NCBI GenBank assembly: GCA_017936725.1
Contig: JAGBEZ010000001.1
Span: 1-5,230, forward strand
Direction: 5' to 3'
Length of the DNA stretch: 5,230 nucleotides
From: Agathobacter sp.
GTDB taxonomy: Bacteria > Bacillota_A > Clostridia > Lachnospirales > Lachnospiraceae
Of the stretch, positions 1 to 5,230 are shown in pieces (the first letter of the stretch is position 1; the number at the start of each line of letters is the position of its first letter). The position numbers and the translations under genes are program-made. Under the pieces are notes generated by a model that was not told where the DNA came from, searched no databases, and saw nothing but the letters and a program-made list of their open reading frames with translations.

Positions 1-1
1 C

Positions 2-340
2 GCTATTAAGAAAGAATGGGAAAAACTTGAAAAGAACCTTGGCGGTATCAAAGAAATGACACGTATCCCAGATGCTATTTTCGTAGTAGACCCTAAGAAA
101 GAAAGAATTTGTATCCAGGAAGCTCAGACACTTGGTATTACACTTATCGGTATCGCTGATACAAACTGTGATCCAGAAGAATTAGATTACGTTATCCCAG
201 GTAACGACGATGCTATCCGTGCAGTTAAACTTATCGTTGGCAAGATGGCAGACGCTGTTATCGAAGCAAAACAGGGTGAAGAAGCTGTAGCAGTAGAAGA
301 AGTTGCAGTTGAAGAAGTAGAAGAAGCAGTAGAAGCTTAA
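2..340 (+). CDS. rpsB: 30S ribosomal protein S2 (uS2), 3' part
   Basis: This is the C-terminal 112 residues of ribosomal protein uS2, a protein of the small-subunit head/body junction that is needed to load S1-type factors and for translation initiation. The reading frame is open from base 2, so the gene begins left of the window; uS2 is usually about 240-260 aa, so roughly the first half is missing. Recognisable uS2 blocks are [17 protein letters not shown] at the start, then [32 protein letters not shown] and [17 protein letters not shown], which are the conserved core of the family. The last 20 or so residues are an acidic, Glu/Val/Ala-rich repetitive tail, as is common in clostridial uS2. 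Codon use (GAA, AAA, CGT, ATC) is that of a highly expressed gene. It lies 90 bases upstream of tsf, the classic rpsB-tsf pairing. Identification is secure; only the start is unknown. Confidence 0.97.
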   Translation, partial: AIKKEWEKLEKNLGGIKEMTRIPDAIFVVDPKKERICIQEAQTLGITLIGIADTNCDPEELDYVIPGNDDAIRAVKLIVGKMADAVIEAKQGEEAVAVEEVAVEEVEEAVEA

Positions 341-364
341 TCTATATCGCATAATTGAACATTC

Positions 365-394
365 AGAAGGGTAAGCTGGATGGTTTACCCTTCT
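365..394 (+). promoter_or_regulatory. rpsB-tsf intergenic hairpin (possible attenuator or processing site)
   Basis: A perfect 10-bp inverted repeat pairs AGAAGGGTAA (365-374) with TTACCCTTCT (385-394) around a 10-base loop; one G-U and one C-G pair could extend it inward. The bases after it are ATTAAATTAAAAT, so there is no U-tract and a complete rho-independent terminator is unlikely. Its place between rpsB and tsf suggests partial termination, RNA processing or 3'-end protection of the rpsB message, setting different levels of S2 and EF-Ts. The structure is seen; the function is inferred. Confidence 0.6.
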
Positions 395-417
395 ATTAAA
401 TTAAAATATTTTATATT

Positions 418-423
418 GGAGGA
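418..423 (+). promoter_or_regulatory. Ribosome binding site of tsf
   Basis: GGAGGA lies 7 bases before the ATG at 431. It decides the start: an in-frame ATG at 380 falls inside the loop of the intergenic hairpin, has no such site, and would add 17 residues that no EF-Ts has. Confidence 0.9.
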
Positions 424-430
424 CAATAAA

Positions 431-1501
431 ATGGCAATTACAGCAGCTATGGTAAAAGAATTGCGTGAAATGACAGGCGCAGGTATGATGGACTGTAAAA
501 AAGCATTAAATGAAACAAACGGAGATATGGAAGCAGCTGTTGAAGTATTAAAGAAAAGCGGTGCTGCTAAGATGGAAAAGAAAGCTTCTAGAATCGCAGC
601 TGAAGGTATCGCTCGTGTTGCTATTAATGGCAACGAAGCAGTTGTTGCTGAAGTAAACTCTGAAACAGACTTCGTAGCAAAGAACGAAACATTCCAGGAA
701 TTTGTACAGTTAGTAGCTGACAATGCACTTGCATCTGGTTTAAACGGTGGCAAGAATGGTGAAGATATTGAAGCTCTTCTTGAAATGAATGGATTAAAAG
801 ACGTATTAATCGAAAAAACAGCTACAATCGGAGAAAAATTATCTGTACGTAGATTTGCAAAAGTTACTGGTGAATGTGTAGCAAGTTACATCCATGCAGG
901 TGGTAAGATTGGTGTTCTTGTTGCAGCTGATGGTGCAGCTGATGTGAAAGAAGCTCTTACAAACGTAGCTATGCAGGTTGCAGCTATGAATCCTCAGTAT
1001 ATCAGCAGAAATGATATCGCTCAGGAAGAAATTGCTAAAATGAGAGAAATCATCGTTGATTCTTCATTAAATGATCCAGCATCTCTTCCAAAACCAATCT
1101 TAAATGATTTAATCAACAAAGCTTGCGCTGGTGTATGGAGTGCAGAAGACGTTGCTATCTATGAAGAAAAGAAGAGCAATATGAATTACTTATTCAACTT
1201 CCTTTCAAAAGAAGCAAAAGCAGCTCTCGTAGCTTTAGCTATGGAAGATAAAGCAAACATCGTAGAAAACAAGATTTTCAACGGTGCAGTAGAAGGCCGT
1301 GTATCAAAACAGTTAAAAGATATCTGTTTATTAGACCAGACTTATGTAAAAGCAGAAGATGGAAAACAGACTGTTGGTGCATACCTTAAATCTGTAAATG
1401 GCGCTCTCGTAATCAAAGACATCGTTCGTTTCGAAGTAGGCGAAGGTATGGAAAAGAAAAACGAAGATTTCGCAGCAGAAGTAGCAGCTCAGATGGGCTA
1501 A
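431..1501 (+). CDS. tsf: Translation elongation factor Ts (EF-Ts)
   Basis: EF-Ts is the cytoplasmic nucleotide exchange factor that releases GDP from EF-Tu so it can be recharged with GTP. The 356-aa product begins MAITAAMVKELREMTGAGMMDCKK, the N-terminal UBA-like module. The core exchange motif TDFVAKN is at residues 79-85, with D80 and F81 matching the EF-Tu-contacting Asp and Phe of E. coli. The block HAGGKIGVLVAADG follows at 155-168, and the C-terminal RFEVGEGMEKKNEDFAAEVAAQMG matches the family end. The protein is about 60-70 residues longer than the E. coli (283 aa) and B. subtilis (about 293 aa) forms. Most of the excess lies around residues 213-275, just before the conserved VEGR (287-290), which is the part of the fold that forms the coiled-coil module. 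The frame is intact and codon use stays that of a highly expressed gene, so the extra segment looks real rather than an error. The start at 431 is set by GGAGGA. Confidence 0.97.
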   Translation: MAITAAMVKELREMTGAGMMDCKKALNETNGDMEAAVEVLKKSGAAKMEKKASRIAAEGIARVAINGNEAVVAEVNSETDFVAKNETFQEFVQLVADNALASGLNGGKNGEDIEALLEMNGLKDVLIEKTATIGEKLSVRRFAKVTGECVASYIHAGGKIGVLVAADGAADVKEALTNVAMQVAAMNPQYISRNDIAQEEIAKMREIIVDSSLNDPASLPKPILNDLINKACAGVWSAEDVAIYEEKKSNMNYLFNFLSKEAKAALVALAMEDKANIVENKIFNGAVEGRVSKQLKDICLLDQTYVKAEDGKQTVGAYLKSVNGALVIKDIVRFEVGEGMEKKNEDFAAEVAAQMG

Positions 1502-1547
1502 TTTGTACACAGTTTTAAATATAAACTGAGACAACGATAATGAGTTT

Positions 1548-1585
1548 AAACCCTTGAAGTTATTTAAAAATGGCTTCAAGGGTTT
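1548..1585 (+). terminator. Rho-independent terminator of the rpsB-tsf operon
   Basis: A perfect 12-bp inverted repeat (1548-1559 pairing with 1574-1585) has a 14-base AT-rich loop and ends in a run of five T (1583-1587), three of which belong to the stem. It begins 47 bases after the tsf stop codon. The run of T is short, so some read-through into the following gene is plausible. Confidence 0.85.
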
Positions 1586-1592
1586 TTCAAAT

Positions 1593-1597
1593 GAGGA
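1593..1597 (+). promoter_or_regulatory. Ribosome binding site deciding the acyltransferase start
   Basis: GAGGA lies 5 bases before the ATG at 1603. The other in-frame ATGs, at 1570 and 1591, are worse: 1570 is inside the terminator loop, and 1591 overlaps this site itself and has only the terminator U-tract upstream. Confidence 0.7.
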
Positions 1598-1602
1598 AAG
1601 TT

Positions 1603-2868
1603 ATGAAGAAAGTTACAACAGTAAGAAGAGAGAAAGTGAAAAGTTTTGACTTTAAAAAGAAACCACATAAACCAGGTTTCTTATTTCCGGTAGCAAGAGA
1701 GATTATTTCCAAACCCGTTTTACATGGTCGTGATTTTAAATTGACGAAGACGAATATGGAATCGGTAGATGGACCCTATTTGATGCTGGTAACGCATTCT
1801 TCTATGATAGATTTCATGGTTATGACGGTGGCAGTTCAGCCATATAGAGCAAACAATGTTATGACCTTAGAGGGCTTTAATACGTATACAGAGCCGTTGA
1901 TGCGTTCATTGGGTGTGCTTGGTACTCGTAAGTATATTAGTGATTTAAACTTAATCAAAAACATTAAATATTGTATCGATAAATTACAAAATCCATTTGT
2001 GCTTTTCCCAGAAGCGCGATATTCTCTGGATGGGTGTACCTCATATATCCCAGAGTCTACTGCGAAGTTGGTGCGTATGCTTCGTGTACCAGTTGTAGTG
2101 CTTCGTATTCACGGAAACTTTATTACAAATCCACAATGGAATAAGATTGATAAAGGGAATCATATCGAGGCAGAATTGATACAGATTCTAACAGCGGAGG
2201 AGTGCAAGAAACTTTCGGTGCCAGAAATAGATTCACGTATCAAAGAAGCTTTTCTGTATGATGACTTTAAATGGCAGTATGAGAATCAAATCAAAATCGA
2301 CCATCCAAAACGTGCAAATGGATTGCATTCTTTGCTTTACAAATGCCCATCTTGTCTTACAGAAGGAGAGACCGATTCTGAAGGAACGATGCTTTGGTGT
2401 AAGCACTGTGGAAAGAAGTGGGAAATGGATGAATATGGTCAAATGCATGCCTTAGAAGGAGAGACTGAATTTGCACACATTCCGGATTGGAGTAATTGGG
2501 AAAGAGAGTGTGTTCGTAAGGAGATCGAGGATGGAACCTATTATTTCGAGGATACGGTTCGCGTAGAAACACTACCTGGTTCTTTGAAGTTTTATTATCA
2601 GGGAGAAGGAAAACTGATTCAGACACCTACAGAAACGCGTGTGGAATGTAATTATCATGGGGAGCCATATGTCCTTACACGTAGTGCTATGAATTTGGAA
2701 AGTATGCACATAGAATACGATTACCTTGGCAGAGGAGACTGTGTGGATATTTCAATACCAGACGATAGTTTTTGGTGCTACCTGTCAAAACGTGACGCAA
2801 TTACAAAGATTTCGTTTGCGACAGAGGAGATGCATCTTTTAACGGTGCGGAAATCGCGAGAGGTTTAA
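1603..2868 (+). CDS. PlsC-type acyltransferase with C-terminal zinc ribbon
   Basis: The 421-aa product belongs to the PlsC/lysophospholipid acyltransferase superfamily, which moves an acyl group onto glycerol phosphate or a lysophospholipid at the membrane. The catalytic HX4D motif is HSSMID, with H65 and D70. The usual FPEGTRS motif appears as FPEARYSLDG at 135-144, keeping Phe-Pro-Glu and Ser but with altered neighbours. PVVVLRIHG (163-171) fits the later conserved strand. After the domain (about residues 25-220) comes a zinc ribbon with CPSC at 248-251 and CKHC at 266-269. A polar, probably beta-rich C-terminal region of about 150 residues follows, which I do not recognise. No signal peptide or clear membrane helix is seen, so membrane contact would be peripheral. 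The gene stands alone between two terminators; its mRNA must come from read-through past 1585 or a weak nearby promoter. The acyltransferase fold is confident, but substrate and pathway are unknown. The start at 1603 is chosen for its GAGGA; a start at 1570 would add 11 residues. Confidence 0.85.
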   Translation: MKKVTTVRREKVKSFDFKKKPHKPGFLFPVAREIISKPVLHGRDFKLTKTNMESVDGPYLMLVTHSSMIDFMVMTVAVQPYRANNVMTLEGFNTYTEPLMRSLGVLGTRKYISDLNLIKNIKYCIDKLQNPFVLFPEARYSLDGCTSYIPESTAKLVRMLRVPVVVLRIHGNFITNPQWNKIDKGNHIEAELIQILTAEECKKLSVPEIDSRIKEAFLYDDFKWQYENQIKIDHPKRANGLHSLLYKCPSCLTEGETDSEGTMLWCKHCGKKWEMDEYGQMHALEGETEFAHIPDWSNWERECVRKEIEDGTYYFEDTVRVETLPGSLKFYYQGEGKLIQTPTETRVECNYHGEPYVLTRSAMNLESMHIEYDYLGRGDCVDISIPDDSFWCYLSKRDAITKISFATEEMHLLTVRKSREV

Positions 2869-2883
2869 ACCTCTCGCTTTTTT
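2856..2883 (+). terminator. Rho-independent terminator overlapping the acyltransferase stop codon
   Basis: Positions 2856-2877 form a perfect 22-base palindrome: GCGAGAGG, a TTTAAA loop, then CCTCTCGC. Six T follow (2878-2883). The 5' arm encodes the last residues of the acyltransferase and the TAA stop (2866-2868) falls in the loop. On the other strand the hairpin is followed by GATTT, a poor U-tract, so it works mainly in the + direction. It insulates the metal operon promoter five bases downstream. Confidence 0.93.
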
Positions 2884-2887
2884 ATGA

Positions 2888-2916
2888 TTGACATAGTCTA
2901 TAAAGAATGTTATATT
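2888..2916 (+). promoter_or_regulatory. Sigma-A promoter of the metal-resistance operon
   Basis: A consensus -35 TTGACA (2888-2893) is separated by exactly 17 bases from a -10 TATATT (2911-2916). TG at 2908-2909 sits in the extended -10 position. The start of transcription should be near 2923. This is the strongest promoter in the window. Its -10 end and start point are covered by the operator half-sites, which fits repression by steric block. Confidence 0.88.
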
Positions 2917-2945
2917 GAATATATGAACAAATATTCACATGTTCA
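2916..2945 (+). promoter_or_regulatory. ArsR/SmtB-type operator with four half-sites
   Basis: Four hexamers follow one another with exactly 2 bases between each: TGAATA (2916), TGAACA (2924), TATTCA (2932) and TGTTCA (2940). The central pair, TGAACA-AA-TATTCA, has the 12-2-12 form known for SmtB, ZiaR and CzrA operators. The outer pair is symmetric about the same centre, between 2930 and 2931. From 2915 to 2946, 12 of 16 positions are self-complementary. The array covers the end of the -10 and the predicted start point, so the protein encoded by the next gene is the natural ligand. Confidence 0.85.
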
Positions 2946-2966
2946 AGTGAAATAAGGAGGTCAAAA

Positions 2967-3329
2967 ATGGCGATACATGATGTAGAGCATTGCGAATGCT
3001 ATGAAGTACATAAAGACCTGGTAAATCAGGCAAAGAACCGCATGCCAGATGAAGATGAATTATATGATTTGGCGGAGTTGTTTAAGATTTTTGGCGATTC
3101 CACCAGAATACGTATTTTGACGGTTTTGTTTGGAGAGGAAATGTGCGTGTGTGATATTGCGGAAGCACTGGGGATGAACCAGTCGGCTGTGTCACATCAG
3201 CTTCGTGTATTGAAAAATGCAAAATTAATTAAAAACCGTAAAGAGGGAAAACAGGTTTTTTATGCACTTGCAGATGACCATGTAAGTACAATACTTGCAA
3301 TGGGACTAGAACACATAGAAGAACAATAA
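2967..3329 (+). CDS. CadC-like ArsR-family metal-responsive repressor
   Basis: This 120-aa winged-helix protein is an ArsR/SmtB repressor that leaves DNA when it binds a metal ion. The recognition helix region is VCDIAEALGMNQSAVSHQLRVLKNAKLI (about 61-88) and the wing is NRKEGKQVFYAL (90-101). Two metal sites are visible. The alpha-3N type site is C9 and C11 near the N terminus with C60 and C62 in EEMCVCDIA, like C7/C11/C58/C60 of S. aureus CadC. The alpha-5 type site is D103, H105, H116 and E119, with the same D-x-H-x10-H-x2-E spacing as CadC (D101, H103, H114, E117) and CzrA. This points to Cd/Pb/Zn sensing, not arsenic. AGGAGG lies 6 bases before the ATG. It is the first gene after the operator, so it most likely represses its own operon. 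Family and metal class are confident; the exact inducer is not. CadC and CzrA differ mainly in whether the Cys site is present, and here it is. Confidence 0.93.
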   Translation: MAIHDVEHCECYEVHKDLVNQAKNRMPDEDELYDLAELFKIFGDSTRIRILTVLFGEEMCVCDIAEALGMNQSAVSHQLRVLKNAKLIKNRKEGKQVFYALADDHVSTILAMGLEHIEEQ

Positions 3330-3367
3330 TTTATATAGTATATCATTAGAGAATGGAGAATTTTATC

Positions 3368-3589
3368 ATGAAAAAGAAATTTAAAGTAGAAAATTTAGAT
3401 TGTGCACATTGTGCAGCAAAAATGGAAGAAGCGATTAAGAAGATTCCTGGAGTAGAAGATGCGGCAATGAACTTTATGACACAAAAACTTGCTCTTGAAA
3501 TCGCAGATGGTGCAAATATGGATGAAATCGTAGAGAAAGCACAGGAATGTGTATCAAAAGTAAGTATTGTGTGCGAAATTATTCGTTAA
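3368..3589 (+). CDS. Free-standing heavy-metal-associated (HMA) domain protein
   Basis: The 73-aa product is one complete HMA domain, a ferredoxin-like fold that carries soft metal ions in the cytoplasm to a P-type ATPase. The metal site is in VENLDCAHCAAKMEEAI, with C12 and C15 in the CxxC loop. The Asp just before C12 (LDC, where copper proteins usually have MxCxxC) suits Zn/Cd/Pb binding better than Cu. Further cysteines at 61 and 69 could add ligands. The text GVEDAAMNFMTQKL resembles the HMA domain fused to the N terminus of many CadA/ZntA ATPases. It follows the repressor stop by 38 bases and the ATPase start follows it by 28, so all three are one operon. GGAGA at 3355-3359, 8 bases before the ATG at 3368, favours this start over the in-frame ATG at 3353, which has only TAGAGA upstream and would add 5 residues. 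Confidence 0.9.
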   Translation: MKKKFKVENLDCAHCAAKMEEAIKKIPGVEDAAMNFMTQKLALEIADGANMDEIVEKAQECVSKVSIVCEIIR

Positions 3590-3617
3590 TTTTACGTAGA
3601 CATTGAGGTTTTGAAAC

Positions 3618-5230
3618 ATGAATAAAAGACAAAAAAGAGATTTATCTAGAATTGTCATTGCGGCAATAATATTTGTTCCTTTGTTTGTTATAGAACACAT
3701 GGGATTATTGGAAGGACTATCTTTCTCCTGGCTTGCCTTTGTGTTATGCCTGATTCCGTATTTGATTGTTGGTTATGACGTAATCAAGAAAGCCGCTTTC
3801 AATATCAAGAATGGACAGATTTTTGACGAGAATTTTCTTATGATGATTGCGACATTTGGTGCTTTTGTTATAGGAGAGTATATTGAGGCAGTGGCAGTAA
3901 TGCTGTTTTACCAGGTGGGAGAACTGTTCCAAGGCTATGCGGTGGGCAAATCCCGTGAGTCGATTACGGCGCTTATGGATATATGTCCAGAATATGCGAA
4001 TTTAGAGATAGATGGAGAATTAGAAGAAGTTGATCCAGATGATGTAGAAATAGACAGTATTATCGTAATTAAACCAGGCGAAAAGGTTCCTTTGGATGGA
4101 GTAGTAATCGAAGGGGAATCGTTTTTAGATACTTCGGCATTGACGGGCGAGTCTGTGCCTCGCAAGGTGGCTGTTGGAGACGAGATTATTAGTGGTTGCA
4201 TCAATGGAAATGCGACACTTCGTGTGAAAACGACGAAAGAATTTGATGATTCAACAGTTGCAAAGATTTTAGAACTAGTAGAAAATGCAACGAATAAAAA
4301 AGCTAAAGTGGAAAACTTTATTACTCGTTTCGCGAAGTATTACACCCCATTTGTAACCATTTCGGCTGTGCTTTTAGCGATTCTTCCGCCAATTCTTTTA
4401 CAGGAGAATTGGATGATTTGGTTAGAGAGAGCCTGTACTTTCCTTGTTGTTTCCTGTCCTTGTGCGCTGGTTATTTCTGTTCCAATGGGCTTCTTTGGCG
4501 GAATCGGTGCGGCGTCAAAGGATGGTGTACTTATAAAGGGAAGCAATTATTTGGAATTGCTTTCGGAAATGAATACGATTGTGTTTGATAAAACAGGTAC
4601 ACTTACGAATGGTGTATTTGAAGTAACAGAGGTAATACCAGCGAATACGGAAGTCTTCGAAAGCGTAGAACATGAGGCGCGTAAGCTCCGCATCTTGTCA
4701 CTTGCGGCTGCGGTAGAGCGCTTTTCGACGCATCCAATTGCTCTGTCTATTACGACTGCTTATGAGAAGGAAAACTCCAACCCAAAAGACGAAGAAACAG
4801 AAGCACATATGGCTACAGACGTTTCTGAAATTGCAGGACATGGAGTATCAGGCATTGTAGATGGAAAAATAGTTATCGCAGGCAACTATAAGTTGATGAA
4901 AGAAAAGAATATTGTATGTGAAGAATACGCTGGTATTGGCTCAGTGGTATATGTCGCTGTAGATGGTGCATATCTAGGCTGCATCGTCATTTCGGATACC
5001 ATAAAAACAGGTGTAAAAGAGGCGATTGCAGCATTAAAACAATCGGATGTTTCGAAAACGGTTATGCTAACAGGAGATCGAAAAGAAGTTGCGCTTGCGG
5101 TTGCAAAAGAATTGGGAATTGATGAAGTCCATTACGAATTATTGCCTGGCAATAAAGTAGAAGAGGTAGAAAGTCTTTTAAACAATGCGGGAAAGAAAAA
5201 CCGCCTTGCATTTGTTGGTGATGGTATCAA
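3618..5230 (+). CDS. Zn/Cd/Pb-type P1B heavy-metal ATPase, 5' part
   Basis: The first 537 residues of a metal-exporting P1B ATPase of the CadA/ZntA type, which pumps divalent metal out of the cell using ATP. Membrane helices are seen near 11-28, 36-55, 73-90, 92-107, 243-262 and 270-296. The actuator TGES is at 176-179. The transport motif CPC is at 280-282, in SCPCALVISVP, which is the Zn/Cd form (copper pumps have CPCALGLATP). The phosphorylated Asp is D324 in DKTGTLT. HP of the nucleotide domain is H372-P373, GHGVSG is at 407-412, and TGDR is at 485-488. The window ends inside GDGIND, so the last two helices and their substrate-binding Asp are lost. There is no N-terminal HMA domain: the protein starts MNKRQKRDLS and enters the first helix at once. 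The HMA gene just upstream supplies that module. GAGG at 3605-3608, 9 bases before the ATG, is a modest ribosome site. The gene continues beyond 5230. Confidence 0.95.
   Translation, partial: MNKRQKRDLSRIVIAAIIFVPLFVIEHMGLLEGLSFSWLAFVLCLIPYLIVGYDVIKKAAFNIKNGQIFDENFLMMIATFGAFVIGEYIEAVAVMLFYQVGELFQGYAVGKSRESITALMDICPEYANLEIDGELEEVDPDDVEIDSIIVIKPGEKVPLDGVVIEGESFLDTSALTGESVPRKVAVGDEIISGCINGNATLRVKTTKEFDDSTVAKILELVENATNKKAKVENFITRFAKYYTPFVTISAVLLAILPPILLQENWMIWLERACTFLVVSCPCALVISVPMGFFGGIGAASKDGVLIKGSNYLELLSEMNTIVFDKTGTLTNGVFEVTEVIPANTEVFESVEHEARKLRILSLAAAVERFSTHPIALSITTAYEKENSNPKDEETEAHMATDVSEIAGHGVSGIVDGKIVIAGNYKLMKEKNIVCEEYAGIGSVVYVAVDGAYLGCIVISDTIKTGVKEAIAALKQSDVSKTVMLTGDRKEVALAVAKELGIDEVHYELLPGNKVEEVESLLNNAGKKNRLAFVGDGI

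Noticed and set aside
241..340. Short GAAGAAGTA-like repeats at the end of rpsB
   Set aside because: They simply encode the acidic Glu/Val/Ala tail of uS2 and are not an independent repeat element.
380..430. An in-frame ATG upstream of tsf that would extend EF-Ts by 17 residues
   Set aside because: It lies in the loop of the intergenic hairpin, has no ribosome site, and the added residues match nothing in EF-Ts; the ATG at 431 has GGAGGA and the family N terminus.
385..753. Open frame of 122 codons on the minus strand across the 5' part of tsf
   Set aside because: It is antisense to a certain, highly expressed gene, and its composition follows from the tsf codons. I see no family motif in it.
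1503..1541. Possible promoter upstream of the acyltransferase (TTGTAC, TATAAA, GATAAT)
   Set aside because: TTGTAC and TATAAA are only 11 bases apart, and GATAAT has no proper -35 at 16-18 bases. Not strong enough to list as a feature, though GATAAT remains a weak candidate.
1331..1579. Open frame of 82 codons on the minus strand across the tsf 3' end and terminator
   Set aside because: It runs through the terminator hairpin and antisense to tsf; its Phe/Tyr-rich product is what AT-rich antisense sequence gives.
2233..2626. Several short open frames on both strands inside the acyltransferase gene
   Set aside because: They overlap the real frame, which carries the catalytic motifs and zinc ribbon, and have no convincing ribosome sites or recognisable domains.
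3744..4546. Minus-strand open frames opposite the metal ATPase
   Set aside because: They are shadows of the ATPase frame, which holds all the P-type motifs in order.
1..5230. Search by eye for tRNA, rRNA, CRISPR, insertion sequence ends or riboswitches
   Set aside because: No repeat-spacer pattern, transposase frame, cloverleaf or known riboswitch core was seen; no gene-free stretch exceeds 110 bases.

Overview
The window looks like an AT-rich low-GC Firmicute chromosome, most likely a gut-type Clostridia such as Lachnospiraceae. I base this on the clostridial style of uS2 and EF-Ts, the strong AGGAGG-type ribosome sites, the gene-sized rho-independent terminators, and a CadC-like regulator next to a Zn/Cd-type P1B ATPase. 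The taxon is inferred from sequence style, not from a search. Every gene I can support is on the + strand, and both edges cut a gene (rpsB on the left, the metal ATPase on the right).

Positions 2-1585 hold the translation block. This is the 3' part of rpsB (ribosomal protein uS2), a 90-base gap with a 10-bp hairpin that has no U-tract, then tsf (EF-Ts, 356 aa, start at 431 set by its Shine-Dalgarno site), closed by a strong terminator. The EF-Ts is longer than the usual bacterial protein, with extra sequence in the region of the coiled-coil module. The pyrH and frr genes that often follow tsf are not here.

Positions 1593-2883 hold a single gene for a PlsC-type acyltransferase fused to a four-cysteine zinc ribbon and a further C-terminal domain. 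It starts just after the tsf terminator and its stop codon lies inside its own terminator, a perfect 22-base palindrome followed by six T.

Positions 2888-5230 hold a metal-resistance operon with a near-ideal promoter (TTGACA, 17 bp, TATATT with a TG extension). An array of four ArsR/SmtB-type half-sites lies over its start point. The genes are a CadC-like ArsR-family sensor with both known kinds of metal site, a free-standing 73-aa heavy-metal-associated (HMA) domain protein, and a Zn/Cd/Pb-type P1B ATPase that has no HMA domain of its own. The simple reading is that the sensor represses the operon until Zn, Cd or Pb binds, and that the small HMA protein supplies the metal-binding module normally fused to the ATPase.

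I see no wholly new system. The points most worth a second look are the regular four-half-site operator, the split HMA/ATPase, the zinc-ribbon acyltransferase with a variant active-site motif, and the enlarged EF-Ts.
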